Shown: positions 8,197 through 18,279, counted from the stretch's first letter. The stretch: DNA of 64,000 nt from Rhizobium sp. Leaf262 (GCF_001422245.1 NZ_LMMM01000001.1:637537-701536), one strand, 5' to 3'. The notes: generated by a model from the sequence alone, not told the origin. Numbers and translations: made by a program.

Positions 8197-8913
8197 TTAC
8201 CACGGTATTGTGGTGCCGTCATAGGCGATGAACGACCCTGATTGATCGGGTGTCAACATATTCAAAGCAGTTAAAATGTACGTTGCTGCCTGTTGTGGAC
8301 TGACTGTGGGATGACCTGCGGCAAAGGGCGCGGACAATTCGGTTCTGACGGTTCCGGGATGGATGGCCGTCAGCACCATGGCCGGATGCGTTCTGGCATA
8401 TTCGATAGCTGCGGTGTGAACCACCTGATTGAGAGCGGCTTTCGAGGCCCTATAGGAAATCCATCCTCCCAGCCGATTATCTTCGATTGAACCGACACGG
8501 GCAGACAAAAATGCGACGATCACGCGCTCCTTTCGATCCAGTCGCGGAAGGAAATGTTTGGCGATCAGCGCAGGCCCTACGGTGTTGATGGCAAATTGGC
8601 GCAGCATTCTGTCAGGGTCGATTTGCCGAACCGTCTTTTCTGGTGGGTGACCGTCGACCCCCAGTATGCCCGTTGCGCAAACGAGAAGCCGGATCGGCTT
8701 GTCGGCCAGGTGCTGTGCCGCCGCCTCCACGCTCGCCTCGTCCAGGATATCGATCTGTTTTTCGCTGCGCGACAGGGGGAATACTTCGCTCATATGGGGT
8801 TCGCGGCTCAGACGATCACAGAGAGCCGCGCCGATTCCGCCACTGGCACCAATGACCACGGACCCGAAACCGGGAGGGAGGGAATTCAACAGTTTTTCCG
8901 AAGGCTTTTCCAT
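8197..8913 (-). CDS. Short-chain dehydrogenase/reductase family protein
   Basis: About 238 residues of the SDR fold. The cofactor site reads VVIGASGGIGAALCDRL, the C-A-T-G segment is LVCATGILG, and the YxxxK pair is in SYRASKAALNQ with serine in FLSARVGS, so catalytic residues are present. The C-terminal segment (ALNMLTPDQSGSFIAYDG) is that of the CsgA/YbbO-like SDRs often found near photolyases in marine and other proteobacteria. Start uncertain: ATG 8913 or an upstream GTG at 8979; neither has a clear ribosome site. Substrate unknown. Confidence 0.8.
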   Translation of the reverse strand: MEKPSEKLLNSLPPGFGSVVIGASGGIGAALCDRLSREPHMSEVFPLSRSEKQIDILDEASVEAAAQHLADKPIRLLVCATGILGVDGHPPEKTVRQIDPDRMLRQFAINTVGPALIAKHFLPRLDRKERVIVAFLSARVGSIEDNRLGGWISYRASKAALNQVVHTAAIEYARTHPAMVLTAIHPGTVRTELSAPFAAGHPTVSPQQAATYILTALNMLTPDQSGSFIAYDGTTIPW

Positions 8914-9077
8914 GGAAGGAGTAACGATTGACGGCCTTCTATGTTCAAAAATCCCACAGGCGGTGTGGAAGAAGGGCACGATCTCATATCTGCAGGTGTA
9001 CCGAGGGAACTTCGAGGCGTCTTCTCGGTTTGATGGACGGCGCCAGCGGGCGTCTCGTCACGAGGTTTTTTCCACAT

Positions 9078-10748
9078 ATGACACCTAGAATTGCGATCAT
9101 TGGATCCGGCCCAACGGGCATTTACACGTTGAAGGGCCTGGTCGGTCATGCCGCGCCGCTTTCCATCACGATTTTTGAAAGCGAGGCTGATCCGGGCAAG
9201 GGCACGCCTTATCATCCGGCTCTCAATGATCGGGCCATGCTGTCCAACATTGCCAGTATCGAGTTGCCGCCCGTGTGTGAGACGCTGATGGACTGGCTTT
9301 TGCGCCAATCCAATGAAGAACTGCAGCGGTTGGGGGTGGAACGTTCTTTGATCGATCCACGTGAGTTCTATCCGCGTGTTGTCCTCGGGGAATATCTGCA
9401 TGCCCAGTTCACGCAGCTCCTGAACCTTGGCGTGGCTAACGGGCACACGATTGAGGTCAAGGCATCTCACCGCGTTGCGGATATCGAATTGCGTCCAACG
9501 GATATTCGTCTCAGTGTGACGGCACCTGATAGCGAGCAGCTCGAATTCGCCTTTGACCATGTCGTCATGGCCACTGGTCACGACTTTCCGGAAACGACGG
9601 AAATCAGGCCGGGATATTTCGTTTCCCCTTGGCCTGCCCCAGTGCTGAAAAGCATCAAGCCATGCAGGGTCGGCATTTTGGGGACCTCGCTGAGCGGTAT
9701 CGATGCGCTGATCACGGTGGCGACGGCGCATGGCCGTTTTCTTCTCGATGAGCAGGGAGACCTGCAATACCACTCGCTGCCTGATACAGAAGCCCTGCAT
9801 GTAACCATGATGTCCCGAAAGGGCGTTCTGCCTGAAGCAGACTTTTATCTCGAAGTTCCCTATCGACCGTTGGAAATCTGTACGGAAGCAGCGATTGAGA
9901 ATCTGATCGCTACGCATCGCCACGGTTTGCTGGATGCCGTATTTGAGTTGTTCAAGGCTGAGCTTACGCTATGCGATCCCAGTTATGCTTCCCGTATCGG
10001 GCTTTCCCAATTGACGGTGGAAACGGTTGCCAAGGCCTATTTTCAGGATCGCGAGAGTACGCCTCCCTTCGTTTGGGCGGCGCGCAACCTCGCAGAGGCC
10101 GAGGCGAACAAGGTGAACCGATATGTGGTGGAGTGGCGTTATGCCATCCTGCGGATGCACGAAGTCATCGCATTGGCTATTCCACATCTGGATGAGACGG
10201 ACCTCGAGCGTTTTCATAGACACTTCAAGACGGTTTTCGTGGACGACTACGCCACCGTTCCGCATGATTCCATACGGCGCCTGCTCGCACTCTACCGCGC
10301 TGGCAAGCTTGAGATCATGGCATTGGGCAATGATAGCGATATCGATAACAAAGCTGTAGAGCATGGGGCTGTCGTCAATGCCAAAGGCTCGAGCTATCAG
10401 TTCGACGCCTTTATTGACGCAACCGGCCAGCACACATTGTCAGCCCGAGACATCCCATTTCCGACGCTTAAAAAACAGGGTGTTGTTCGCAAGGCAAGCA
10501 CGAATGCGGCAACAACACTTATCGGTTTCGAGCAGCCACAGGTGCGGACAGGTGGCATTGATCTGGACGACAAGTTCAGGCCGGTGTTTCAGGACAATCT
10601 CAGCAATCAGCTTTACTGTGGATCGATTGCTTTCCTGCTCCATAAGTTGCCGTTTGTGCAGGGCATCACCAGCGCGCAAGATATCGGAAAGACAGTGTCG
10701 CAGGCTATTCTCGAGAAAACGAGGGAAATGGCCCTTTCCGCAGCCTGA
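9078..10748 (+). CDS. FAD/NAD(P)-binding protein (HcaD/NAD_binding_9 type)
   Basis: A 556-residue flavoprotein-like protein. The N-terminal dinucleotide fold is IAIIGSGPTGIYTLKGL, followed by ESEADPGKGTPYHP, typical of the FAD-NAD(P)-binding domain family PF13454. A second Rossmann segment appears around residue 190 (CRVGILGTSLSGIDALITVA), and INATGQ-like DAFIDATGQHT lies near residue 450. No substrate or partner can be read from the sequence. The ATG at 9078 directly precedes the first beta strand of the FAD fold, and the longer frame from 8928 encodes only a basic, cysteine-rich tail. It is divergent from the SDR gene. Confidence 0.8.
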   Translation: MTPRIAIIGSGPTGIYTLKGLVGHAAPLSITIFESEADPGKGTPYHPALNDRAMLSNIASIELPPVCETLMDWLLRQSNEELQRLGVERSLIDPREFYPRVVLGEYLHAQFTQLLNLGVANGHTIEVKASHRVADIELRPTDIRLSVTAPDSEQLEFAFDHVVMATGHDFPETTEIRPGYFVSPWPAPVLKSIKPCRVGILGTSLSGIDALITVATAHGRFLLDEQGDLQYHSLPDTEALHVTMMSRKGVLPEADFYLEVPYRPLEICTEAAIENLIATHRHGLLDAVFELFKAELTLCDPSYASRIGLSQLTVETVAKAYFQDRESTPPFVWAARNLAEAEANKVNRYVVEWRYAILRMHEVIALAIPHLDETDLERFHRHFKTVFVDDYATVPHDSIRRLLALYRAGKLEIMALGNDSDIDNKAVEHGAVVNAKGSSYQFDAFIDATGQHTLSARDIPFPTLKKQGVVRKASTNAATTLIGFEQPQVRTGGIDLDDKFRPVFQDNLSNQLYCGSIAFLLHKLPFVQGITSAQDIGKTVSQAILEKTREMALSAA

Positions 10749-10751
10749 CAC

Positions 10752-11495
10752 TCAGCTTTTGCGGAGATGGACTTCATCGCCGACACTGATGGTGCCGGCG
10801 GTTTCGATGGAGGCGTAGAGGCCGAAATTGCGACGGTTGTGGCGCAATACGGTTCTGAGAATATCAGCGTTCTCAGGGATACCAGGTTGGGCAATGAGCG
10901 TCATGCCACACCTTTTTGTTTCTTCGGTGGCGCGAGCGACGAGGCCGGCACCGATCTGCAACTCATGCCCAATCCATGACTTCTCGCGAAACTCTGCTTC
11001 GCCGCTTGTTCTTAGCAGCAATGTCGGTCGAAAGCGTCGGGTTTGGACGGCGTCTTGACCCAGAAGTGTTGCGAGATGGTCCAATGCGCTTGTTGTAACG
11101 AGATGCAAAGGGCTGGGATCATATCGATTTTCTGCAGTTTTCACATCTGACGATGCTGCCGGATCATCACTGCGGTAGGGTCTTGCCGTGACATCGAAAC
11201 CGAAGTGATCCGACAATCGAGCGGATATGACCGATCTAGAGGCGTTGATCCAGGTGCCATCGGGAAAGCCGATTTCGGTCGCTTCGCCATTAAGTCTTGA
11301 ATTCAGAAATAACGCGGGACGCCAACGTTCCTGTTTTTCTGGCGCTGCGGCTTCTCCCGACTGGGTGTCCACTATGGCCCAGCACCTGTCACCTTGTATG
11401 CCGTGTTCCCTGACGTGAATGGATGCTAATTGCTCACCGCCGAGCGAGCTCACGGGATAGCGCCAGATTTCTTCGACCGTCCCCAAAAATGTCAA
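10752..11495 (-). CDS. MOSC domain protein with N-terminal beta-barrel domain
   Basis: A 247-residue protein of the MOSC family (molybdenum cofactor sulfurase C-terminal), related to YcbX/mARC. The N-terminal MOSC_N domain shows VEEIWRYPVSSLGGEQL; the MOSC part shows RRFRPTLLLRT, the conserved cysteine in TKRCGMT (the proposed Mo/sulfur ligand) and FGLYASIETAGTISVGDEV. Such proteins carry or use the Mo cofactor to reduce N-hydroxylated compounds or handle sulfur. The only early start is TTG at 11495; the ribosome site is weak. It converges with the FAD protein gene with three bases between stops. The link to the Mo hydroxylase at the left edge is only by cofactor. Confidence 0.82.
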   Translation of the reverse strand: MTFLGTVEEIWRYPVSSLGGEQLASIHVREHGIQGDRCWAIVDTQSGEAAAPEKQERWRPALFLNSRLNGEATEIGFPDGTWINASRSVISARLSDHFGFDVTARPYRSDDPAASSDVKTAENRYDPSPLHLVTTSALDHLATLLGQDAVQTRRFRPTLLLRTSGEAEFREKSWIGHELQIGAGLVARATEETKRCGMTLIAQPGIPENADILRTVLRHNRRNFGLYASIETAGTISVGDEVHLRKS

Positions 11496-11594
11496 TGCTG
11501 CCCCGATTTCTTACCGCTTGATCGCCAACAGGGAACTGCGTTGAGCGGGCCTGGTTCCATGCATACACACCAACAGCCATGTATTTCCGAGGTG

Positions 11595-13442
11595 TCATGT
11601 CTCTGCCACAAGGTGTCCGGCTGAAACTTCCCGAAAAACGGGCGGCATGATCTTGTAGTCCACCGGGCGGATCGGACTCTTCAGTTCTTCGACAGCGACA
11701 GTATTTTTCAGCCGGCGTCTATCCGGGTCCGGCACGGGGACCGCAGCCATAAGGCGCTTCGTATAGGCGTGTTGCGGATTGCCGAAAACCGCTGCGCGTG
11801 GACCGATTTCAACGATTTCACCGAGATACATCACCGCGACCCGGTGGCTGACGCGCTCCACGACCGCCATGTCGTGAGAAATGAACAGGAAGGCCAGGTC
11901 AAGGCTCTGCTGCAAATCCAGCATGAGATTGATAACCTGCGCCTTGATGGAAACATCGAGTGCCGAGACGCTTTCATCGGCGACGATGACTTTAGGCTGT
12001 AGCGCAAGTGCACGGGCAATGCAGACACGCTGTCGCTGTCCGCCTGAAAATTCGTGCGGATAACGCTTCTCCATATCGGGCGTCAGGCCGACTTTGGTGA
12101 GCATATCCGCAACCACGTCTCTGGCCTGCTTCCTATCGCCCATCTTGTGTTCCAGAAAAGGCTCGGCGATAGCGGCACCGACGGTCATACGGGGATTGAG
12201 CGAGGCGTATGGATCCTGAAAGATCATCTGCACGGACTTGCGCATTTCACGCATATCCTTTTTGTCCAGCGCCAACACGTCACGGCCTTCAACCATGACG
12301 GAGCCGCTGCTAGGCTCTATCAAGCGCATGATAGCGCGCCCGGTGGTGGATTTGCCGCAGCCGGATTCACCTACCAGAGAGAGCGTTTCCCCAGCATGAA
12401 GATCGAAGGAGACATCTTCCACCGCGTGCACGCGACCTGAAAGCTTGCCGAAAAGACCGGAGTGGATATCGAAGCGCTTGGTGAGGTTTTTGACCTCCAG
12501 CACCGGCTGACCGGTCGCCACCGTGTCACTCACCTCCACCGGTACATCGGACTCTCCAGTCGCGACATTGACGACCGGGAACCGACGCGGACGCTCGAAG
12601 TCCTGCATCGACCCCAGAACCGGTACGGCTGCTAGGAGTGCCCTTGTATAGGGATGCTGGCCGCGATGGAATATATCCGCCGTCGCGCCGGTCTCCACCT
12701 GCTCGCCCTGATACATGACGACTGTTCGATCCGCGATCTCTGCCACGACACCCATGTCGTGCGTGATGAAGAGGACAGACGTCCCTTCTTCATCCTGAAG
12801 CGTCTTGATGAGATCGAGAATTTGGCCCTGAATCGTCACGTCCAGCGCGGTCGTCGGCTCGTCGGCAATCAGCAGTCTGGGTTTCGTCGCCAGTGCCATG
12901 GCAATCATCACGCGCTGGCGCATGCCGCCTGAAAATCGGTGCGGGTATTCATCGAAACGGGATGCCGCAGAGGGGATGCGGACCTTGTCGAGAATGCGAA
13001 TGGTCTCCGCCTTCGCATCGGCCTTGCTCATCGGGGTGTGGCACAGCAATGCCTCCGAAATCTGATCGCCGATGGTGAAGAGCGGATTGAGGCTCGTCAT
13101 CGGCTCCTGAAAGATCATTGCGACATCGTTGCCGCGTACCTTGCGCATCTCATGCTCCGGTAACGCCAGAAGATCGCGACCGGCCAGAAGCACCCGTCCT
13201 TCGATGCGGCTGGTGTCTGGCTGCAGCAGGCGCATGATGGAAAGCGAGGTGACCGATTTTCCCGAGCCGCTTTCGCCGACGATTGCCACAGTTTCACCCG
13301 GCGCAACCGTAAATGAGATATCGCGAACGACCGGCTTCCACTTGCCGTCGACCATGAAGGAGGTACGCAGATTTTCGACCGACAGGACCGGGTCGGCCAC
13401 CGTCCCTGCAATCGGCGTCTTCTGAGCGGCAAGTGTGGTCAT
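11595..13442 (-). CDS. Oligopeptide-type ABC transporter ATPase, DppD-DppF fusion
   Basis: A 615-residue double ATPase. Domain 1 has Walker A GESGSGKSVTSLS, signature FSGGMRQRV and Walker B LLIADEPTTALD; domain 2 has GESGCGKSTTGRA, FSGGQRQRV and VIVADESVSALD. Each is followed by the short oligo/dipeptide ATPase C-terminal element. Tandem fusion makes a complete motor for two permeases, here probably those at 17389-19221, since no other permease pair lies nearby. It is downstream of the SelA-like gene in the same direction (42-base gap) while the permeases sit in a separate operon on the other side of the IclR gene. Confidence 0.95.
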   Translation of the reverse strand: MTTLAAQKTPIAGTVADPVLSVENLRTSFMVDGKWKPVVRDISFTVAPGETVAIVGESGSGKSVTSLSIMRLLQPDTSRIEGRVLLAGRDLLALPEHEMRKVRGNDVAMIFQEPMTSLNPLFTIGDQISEALLCHTPMSKADAKAETIRILDKVRIPSAASRFDEYPHRFSGGMRQRVMIAMALATKPRLLIADEPTTALDVTIQGQILDLIKTLQDEEGTSVLFITHDMGVVAEIADRTVVMYQGEQVETGATADIFHRGQHPYTRALLAAVPVLGSMQDFERPRRFPVVNVATGESDVPVEVSDTVATGQPVLEVKNLTKRFDIHSGLFGKLSGRVHAVEDVSFDLHAGETLSLVGESGCGKSTTGRAIMRLIEPSSGSVMVEGRDVLALDKKDMREMRKSVQMIFQDPYASLNPRMTVGAAIAEPFLEHKMGDRKQARDVVADMLTKVGLTPDMEKRYPHEFSGGQRQRVCIARALALQPKVIVADESVSALDVSIKAQVINLMLDLQQSLDLAFLFISHDMAVVERVSHRVAVMYLGEIVEIGPRAAVFGNPQHAYTKRLMAAVPVPDPDRRRLKNTVAVEELKSPIRPVDYKIMPPVFREVSAGHLVAET

Positions 13443-13484
13443 GGTCGTTCCCTTTTCTCGTTGCGTCAGCGGGCTCTGGACATC

Positions 13485-14681
13485 TCAGTCCGGCCAGCGC
13501 AACGCGCCATCGAAGCGGTGGCGCGACAAATCCTCGAATGGTGTGGCAATGATCTCGTTGGAGGCGCGGGCCTTGTCGAGTTCCTCTGCCAGCCTCTGCG
13601 CCACGACCGTTTCCTGGCCGGGATGCAGGTTGCAGGGGTCGAGATAGAAGTAATGGTGCTCGACTTCGTGATCACGAACGATGATTGGCTGCGGCCCCTG
13701 TCTTAAAGCAGCCGCCAAATCCCAGGCGGTAATATGCGCTTCTTCAGGCGAGATGATAACGCGCATGCGGTCAAGCGGGTTGTTGGTAGGGTCCGGTTCG
13801 ATCAGCGCGGTGACACCTGGACGATCCGCCAATGTCTGCTTCCACAGATTCAGGTAGCCGGTTTCCCGTTCGCGAATGCCCGTATGGTCACGCTTTTCCC
13901 ATGCTTCGAGCGCCGCCATCACGCCATAGATACTTTCCTTGCCGACCTTCATGCCACGTCCGATCCCCATGTTTTGCAGGAAGGCGTTGCGCACGAGTTC
14001 TTTTCTTCCAGCCACGATACCCGACGTCGGGCCGCCCAGGAACTTGTGGCCGGAATAAAGTGCGATATCCGCGCCCTGATCGATGAATAGTTGCAGATCG
14101 TATTCCGAGGCCGCATCCACGATCACTGGCACGCCCCTGGCGTGGGCGATTTCCACGAACTCCTTGAGGTTCAGCAGGCCGTAATCAACGACATGGTGCG
14201 AGACGACATAAACTGCCGCTGCCGTCTTGTCGGTGATGGCATTTTCCATGTGATAGCGGTGGGTCGACGTCGCCTGACCGATCATGACCACCTTGCCGCC
14301 TGCGAGCCTGATCGATTGATCGACCGGTGCGCCATAGCTCACCACATGCCCCATCTGAAGCAGTACCTCGTTCTTCGGCGTTGAGGTTTCCGGAAGTTTC
14401 TCAATGGCGAGCAGGTCCGGACCGGTGATCGCGCCTGCGACCGCAAGGCTGATGCCAGACGAGCAGGAAGCCGTGACGAAGCCTGCTTCGGCACCTGTCA
14501 GCCGAGATATGATGACGCTTGCCTTGCGCTGAAGATCGTTGATTTCCACGAACTGCGGCAGGATGGCAGCCATTGCCCTGACGGCTTCCGGTACCACGAT
14601 GGAGGCTCCCAGACTGGTCATTGTACCGGATACGTTGATTACCGGACGAAGGCCAAGTTGGGTTCTGATATCGTCGGACAT
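13485..14681 (-). CDS. SelA-like PLP-dependent enzyme (TIGR01437 type)
   Basis: A 398-residue fold-type I PLP enzyme of the SelA-related family. The Schiff-base lysine is in [29 protein letters not shown] at the start and the [19 protein letters not shown] loop for phosphate binding fit the family. True selenocysteine synthase is longer and no selenium genes are nearby, so the role is instead likely a beta-elimination or ammonia-lyase type reaction, as for D-glucosaminate-6-phosphate ammonia-lyase in the same family. The start at ATG 14681 follows GGAGAATAACA; the ORF upstream to 14735 has no such site. In other bacteria this family travels with cog3964 amidohydrolases, which is also the case here. 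Confidence 0.85.
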   Translation of the reverse strand: MSDDIRTQLGLRPVINVSGTMTSLGASIVVPEAVRAMAAILPQFVEINDLQRKASVIISRLTGAEAGFVTASCSSGISLAVAGAITGPDLLAIEKLPETSTPKNEVLLQMGHVVSYGAPVDQSIRLAGGKVVMIGQATSTHRYHMENAITDKTAAAVYVVSHHVVDYGLLNLKEFVEIAHARGVPVIVDAASEYDLQLFIDQGADIALYSGHKFLGGPTSGIVAGRKELVRNAFLQNMGIGRGMKVGKESIYGVMAALEAWEKRDHTGIRERETGYLNLWKQTLADRPGVTALIEPDPTNNPLDRMRVIISPEEAHITAWDLAAALRQGPQPIIVRDHEVEHHYFYLDPCNLHPGQETVVAQRLAEELDKARASNEIIATPFEDLSRHRFDGALRWPD

Positions 14682-14781
14682 TGTTATTCTCCAGTCTGTA
14701 AGCCATGGACGGCTTGGATTTCGGTTGCTCTGCAAACGGCTATGCCATAGTAATGCAATAGGTTCTTAAAGGTGTGGGAGT

Positions 14782-15621
14782 GTGATTTTGGATTTGAAAG
14801 CATCATCGGACGCTCATTCCGAAACGATATCCGCCGCTGAAAAAGGAGGTGACGGTCAGACGCGCCGCTCCCGCGTCAGTGGCATAGATCGCGCCCTTCA
14901 GGTCATTGATTATCTTTATGAAACCGGCTCGCCTGCCGGCGCCTATGCCATTGCCAAGGCGGTGAAGGCACCCTTGTCCACCGTTTACGTCATCATTGAC
15001 GATCTGGTTGAGAAGAACATGCTGGCGCGCAATGCCGACGGCATGATCTGGCTTGGCGCACGCCTTTACCACTACGGGCTCGCCTACGCCCGATCGCTTG
15101 ATTTCATGAGCGTCGCCACCCAGGAAATGCACGATCTTTGCCGCGAAGCTGGTGAGACGGTTCAGGTTTGCGGGCGCGATGCCGAGCACATGCTGGTGCT
15201 GGCCATGTCGGATGGCCCCAACCATTTTCAGGTCGCCTCGCGCGTGGGCACGCGCGTTCCGCTGAACTGGACAGCGTCGGGCCGGCTTCTTGTCGGTCAC
15301 ATGCCGGAGGAAGAGCGGGTAGAGCTGTTTAAGCGCGGTGCCCGTATTTCGCCCACAGGCCGTGCGACGATCGATGCGGCAACCCTGTCGGACGCGGCCC
15401 GCAAAGCTTTCGAGGAGCGGCTGTCCATTCAGGCGGGAGAATCCGATTACGCCGTTGCCTGTATTGCGTCCCCAATTGTCGATAATCGCGGAGACTGCGT
15501 GGCGACGATTTCCATCGTGCTTCCCGAACAAAAGATCGTTGCCGACAAGTCCGGCTACGCCGACCGCGTCAAGGCATCGGCAGCAAGGATCGAAAAGCTG
15601 ATGGGCTGGCGTAACCACTGA
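14782..15621 (+). CDS. IclR-family transcriptional regulator
   Basis: A 279-residue regulator with a winged helix-turn-helix at about residues 33-90 (GIDRALQVIDYLYETG...AIAKAVKAPLSTVYVIIDDLVEKNML) and a C-terminal effector (GAF-like) domain ending AARIEKLMG. The start is GTG 14782 with AAAGG nine bases upstream. It lies between, and divergent from, the SelA-like/ATPase operon and faces the operon ending in the RidA gene. It is therefore the obvious candidate to control both halves of the transport and catabolic cluster. Confidence 0.92.
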   Translation: MILDLKASSDAHSETISAAEKGGDGQTRRSRVSGIDRALQVIDYLYETGSPAGAYAIAKAVKAPLSTVYVIIDDLVEKNMLARNADGMIWLGARLYHYGLAYARSLDFMSVATQEMHDLCREAGETVQVCGRDAEHMLVLAMSDGPNHFQVASRVGTRVPLNWTASGRLLVGHMPEEERVELFKRGARISPTGRATIDAATLSDAARKAFEERLSIQAGESDYAVACIASPIVDNRGDCVATISIVLPEQKIVADKSGYADRVKASAARIEKLMGWRNH

Positions 15622-15636
15622 CCGTCTCCCTTTCCG

Positions 15637-16134
15637 TTACCCGTGCAGGGCGACAATAGCTTCGATCTCGACCGTGATATTACCCGGCAGTGAACCGAAG
15701 CCGACCGCTGATCGCGCGTGCTGCCCTGCTTCACCGAAAACGGCGTTGAAGAGGTCGGAGCAGCCGTTGATCACCTGCGGATGATCGAGAAAATCCGGCG
15801 CGGCATTCACCATGCCGAGCAGTTTCACGACCCGCCTCACGCGAGAAAGGTCACCCAGAGCATCGTGCATGACAGCGAGAAGGTTGATCCCGGTCAGCCG
15901 CGCATCGGAATAGGCCTTTTCGACCGTCACATCCGTGCCGACCTTGCCTGTGTGCAGAAAGCCATCAGCCTCGCGGGGGCCTTGTCCCGACAGATAGAGG
16001 ATGTTGCCCTCGATGACGTGCGTCACGAAGTTAGCGATGGGTGGCGGGGCGGGCGGCAGTTCGATGCCGAGCGCGGACAGCCTGGTGTAAGGCGTATCCG
16101 ATTTCGCGTCGGCTCTGATCGGGGACTGGGTCAC
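15637..16134 (-). CDS. RidA family protein
   Basis: A 165-residue YjgF/YER057c/UK114 family protein. The LYLSGQGPREADG segment, the ARLTGINLLAVMHDALGDLSRVRRVVKLLG core and the closing SLPGNITVEIEAIVALHG match the longer RidA subgroup. RidA proteins hydrolyse reactive enamine/imine intermediates made by PLP enzymes, so the presence of the SelA-like PLP enzyme in the cluster makes sense. The start is set at GTG 16134, which follows CAGGAG with six bases of spacing; a longer frame from 16176 lacks a site. It is last in the operon, 47 bases after the amidohydrolase. Confidence 0.88.
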   Translation of the reverse strand: MTQSPIRADAKSDTPYTRLSALGIELPPAPPPIANFVTHVIEGNILYLSGQGPREADGFLHTGKVGTDVTVEKAYSDARLTGINLLAVMHDALGDLSRVRRVVKLLGMVNAAPDFLDHPQVINGCSDLFNAVFGEAGQHARSAVGFGSLPGNITVEIEAIVALHG

Positions 16135-16181
16135 ACAAACTCCTGTGTCATGCAGAATTCTCTGACGCGATGTCACGGCGT

Positions 16182-17387
16182 CTAGCGATACGAATAGCCA
16201 TGGCTGTGACGAACGAGCTTGCGGGCTCGAGGGATATAGCGGCTGGCCGCCGTCGCTTCCGCGCCTATGACGGCGTAGCGAGGTTCGAACAATTGTTTCA
16301 GTTGTGAAACATCGCCGTTGGAATCGGTGGCCTCGAGGTCGGAATCGATGACGTCGAAAACGGTGAAATCGGCCCGCGCGCCGACAGAGAGGCGGTTTTC
16401 CATATCGAGCTTGATGACTTCAGCCGGCGCATGCGTCACGGCATTGACTACCTTGTCGAATGGCATGCCGACAGACATCAGCTTCGACATCGTCGTCGCC
16501 AGATCCCAGACCGGAAAGTTCATGGAGTGGCCGTGCAGGTCGGTCGAAATGGAGTGGGGCAGAAGTCCTCGCGCAATGGCAGCTTCTGCAACCTTGAACG
16601 AGAAGGACGCGCCACCGTGGCCAATGTCGAGCCGTACACCTTCCGAGGCACAACGTTCGGCCAGATTGAACAGATCCTCGTCTTCCAGGATCGACGAGCC
16701 GGCTTTGCCGTTGAAGCAGTGTGTAACGACATCGCCGGGTCCGAGAATTTCGAGAACCTCGTCATAAAGCGCTGGCGGCTCGCCGACATGGACCATCATT
16801 GGTATCTTCAGAATTTTTGCGATCTTCTTGCCGAGCTTCACGGGCGTTACGCCCCAGGAGCCGGTGATGACGTGGCTGGCGCGCACTTTCAGGCCAACGA
16901 TGTGTTCGCTATTTTCTGCGTAGCATTCGAGAATACGGTCAAGGTCGATGTCCCTGATATCGCGCAACTCGGCCACGCGATTACAGGCCACCAGGCCGAT
17001 GGAACCGAGGTTCAAGAACGCCTTGATACGCTCCTTGGATGGCTCGATGATATACTCGCGGAAACCATGAAAATTGGCTTCCCCGGCAGAACCAGCGTCC
17101 ACCAGTGTTGTGACGCCGCGCTCTGCACCGCACTCGGAAGGGCGGATCGAAATGTCGGTGCCGCCGTGCCATATGTGCACATGCAGGTCTACCCAGCCGG
17201 GAGAAATCCATGCGCCCTTGCCATCGATGCGGGTAGCCTCTGACGGTGCCGCGATCGATTGGCCGATGGCCGCGATCTTGCCGTCACCACCGACGAGAAT
17301 ATCGGTCGCGCCCGTTTGTGCCGTGTCTCCGAACGCCATCGGTTTGACGTTTGTGATGAGGAGCGGCTTGGTGTTTTCGCCGGTCAT
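16182..17387 (-). CDS. cog3964 amidohydrolase/deacetylase-family metallohydrolase
   Basis: A 401-residue TIM-barrel amidohydrolase. The metal site shows DLHVHIWHGG after strand 1, a bridging lysine region VGLKVRASH, MMVHVGEPP, VTHCFNGKAG and STDLHGHS. From memory it is very close to Agrobacterium Atu3266, a cog3964 enzyme wrongly labelled dihydroorotase that was shown to hydrolyse acetyl-(R)-mandelate and like esters; the physiological substrate is not known to me. The start ATG 17387 follows GAAGGGATTTGTAAT and lies one base after the stop of the upstream permease gene, so it is tightly coupled to the ABC transporter. Confidence 0.9.
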   Translation of the reverse strand: MTGENTKPLLITNVKPMAFGDTAQTGATDILVGGDGKIAAIGQSIAAPSEATRIDGKGAWISPGWVDLHVHIWHGGTDISIRPSECGAERGVTTLVDAGSAGEANFHGFREYIIEPSKERIKAFLNLGSIGLVACNRVAELRDIRDIDLDRILECYAENSEHIVGLKVRASHVITGSWGVTPVKLGKKIAKILKIPMMVHVGEPPALYDEVLEILGPGDVVTHCFNGKAGSSILEDEDLFNLAERCASEGVRLDIGHGGASFSFKVAEAAIARGLLPHSISTDLHGHSMNFPVWDLATTMSKLMSVGMPFDKVVNAVTHAPAEVIKLDMENRLSVGARADFTVFDVIDSDLEATDSNGDVSQLKQLFEPRYAVIGAEATAASRYIPRARKLVRHSHGYSYR

Positions 17388-17388
17388 A

Positions 17389-18267
17389 TTACAAATCCCT
17401 TCGCAGTCTTGGGTCGAGCATGTCCCGCAATCCATCGCCCACCATTTGCAGCGACAGCACGGAAAGAATGATGGCAAAGCCGGGGAAGTAGGTCATCCAG
17501 TCGGCCTGTCCGATGTATTGGCGACCGGCGGCAATCATTGTTCCCCAGGTTGGAATTTCCGGGCTGACGCCCAGGCCGAGAAAAGAAAGGCCGGCTTCGG
17601 CCAGCATGGCGCTGGCAAAAAGGAATGTCGCCTGCACCAGAATGGGTGAAAGTAGATTGCGCAGCACGTGCCGGGTCATGATGTGGAAGGTCGAAATGCC
17701 AAGCGCCTGAGCTGCCTCGACATAGGGCAATTCGCGGATCACCAGTGTCGAGGCGCGCACGATGCGGGCCAGACGTGGCGCATAGACAATCGAAAGCGCG
17801 ACGATGACGGTGGTGAGGGACGGCCCGAGAGCCGCGACCAGCGCAATTGCCAGAAGAATGTCCGGAAATGCCATCATCGCATCGATCAGCCGCGCGATCG
17901 GCGTGTCCAGTCGTTTGAAGAAACCGGCCAACAATCCCAGTGTGACACCGATTGCCGCAGAAAGAGCCACCACCGATGCACCCACCAGCAGGGACAATCG
18001 ACCTGCATAAATGGTCCGCGAAAAGACGTCCCGCCCGAATTCGTCGGTGCCGAACCAGAAGATCTCGCTTGACGGCTTCAGCCGGTTGACGATGGAAAGC
18101 TTGGATGGCGAATAAGGAGCAATCCAAGGTGCCAGAGCCGCCAGAATGACGAAAACGATCAGTATGATCAGCCCGAATGCGACCGTCTTGCGCTTCAAGA
18201 AGCGTCGCAAGAATTTCGATCCTTCGCTTGCGGCGGGTTTTGGCGTGGTCGCGGTAATATCTGCCAT
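17389..18267 (-). CDS. Oligopeptide-type ABC transporter permease, DppC-like
   Basis: A 292-residue inner-membrane permease. It has an N-terminal OppC_N helix (FGLIILIVFVILAALAPWIAPY), the FGTDEFGRDVFSRTIYAGR segment that marks DppC/OppC, five further membrane segments and the cytoplasmic EAAQALG loop that contacts the ATPase. It pairs with the DppB-like protein upstream (12-base gap). Its stop nearly touches the amidohydrolase start, implying that imported substrate is handed to that enzyme. Confidence 0.93.
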   Translation of the reverse strand: MADITATTPKPAASEGSKFLRRFLKRKTVAFGLIILIVFVILAALAPWIAPYSPSKLSIVNRLKPSSEIFWFGTDEFGRDVFSRTIYAGRLSLLVGASVVALSAAIGVTLGLLAGFFKRLDTPIARLIDAMMAFPDILLAIALVAALGPSLTTVIVALSIVYAPRLARIVRASTLVIRELPYVEAAQALGISTFHIMTRHVLRNLLSPILVQATFLFASAMLAEAGLSFLGLGVSPEIPTWGTMIAAGRQYIGQADWMTYFPGFAIILSVLSLQMVGDGLRDMLDPRLRRDL

Positions 18268-18279
18268 CCGTCTCGCCCC

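Noticed and set aside
8886..9923. 345-codon antisense frame over the FAD/NAD(P)-binding protein gene
   Set aside because: Antisense to a recognised Rossmann-fold protein; basic, motif-free product.
13485..14681. Selenocysteine synthase SelA
   Set aside because: Shorter than SelA, no selB/selC/selD nearby, and matches the SelA-related PLP family found with amidohydrolases.
16182..17387. Dihydroorotase or adenine deaminase
   Set aside because: Sequence is of the cog3964 group, for which those labels were shown to be wrong.
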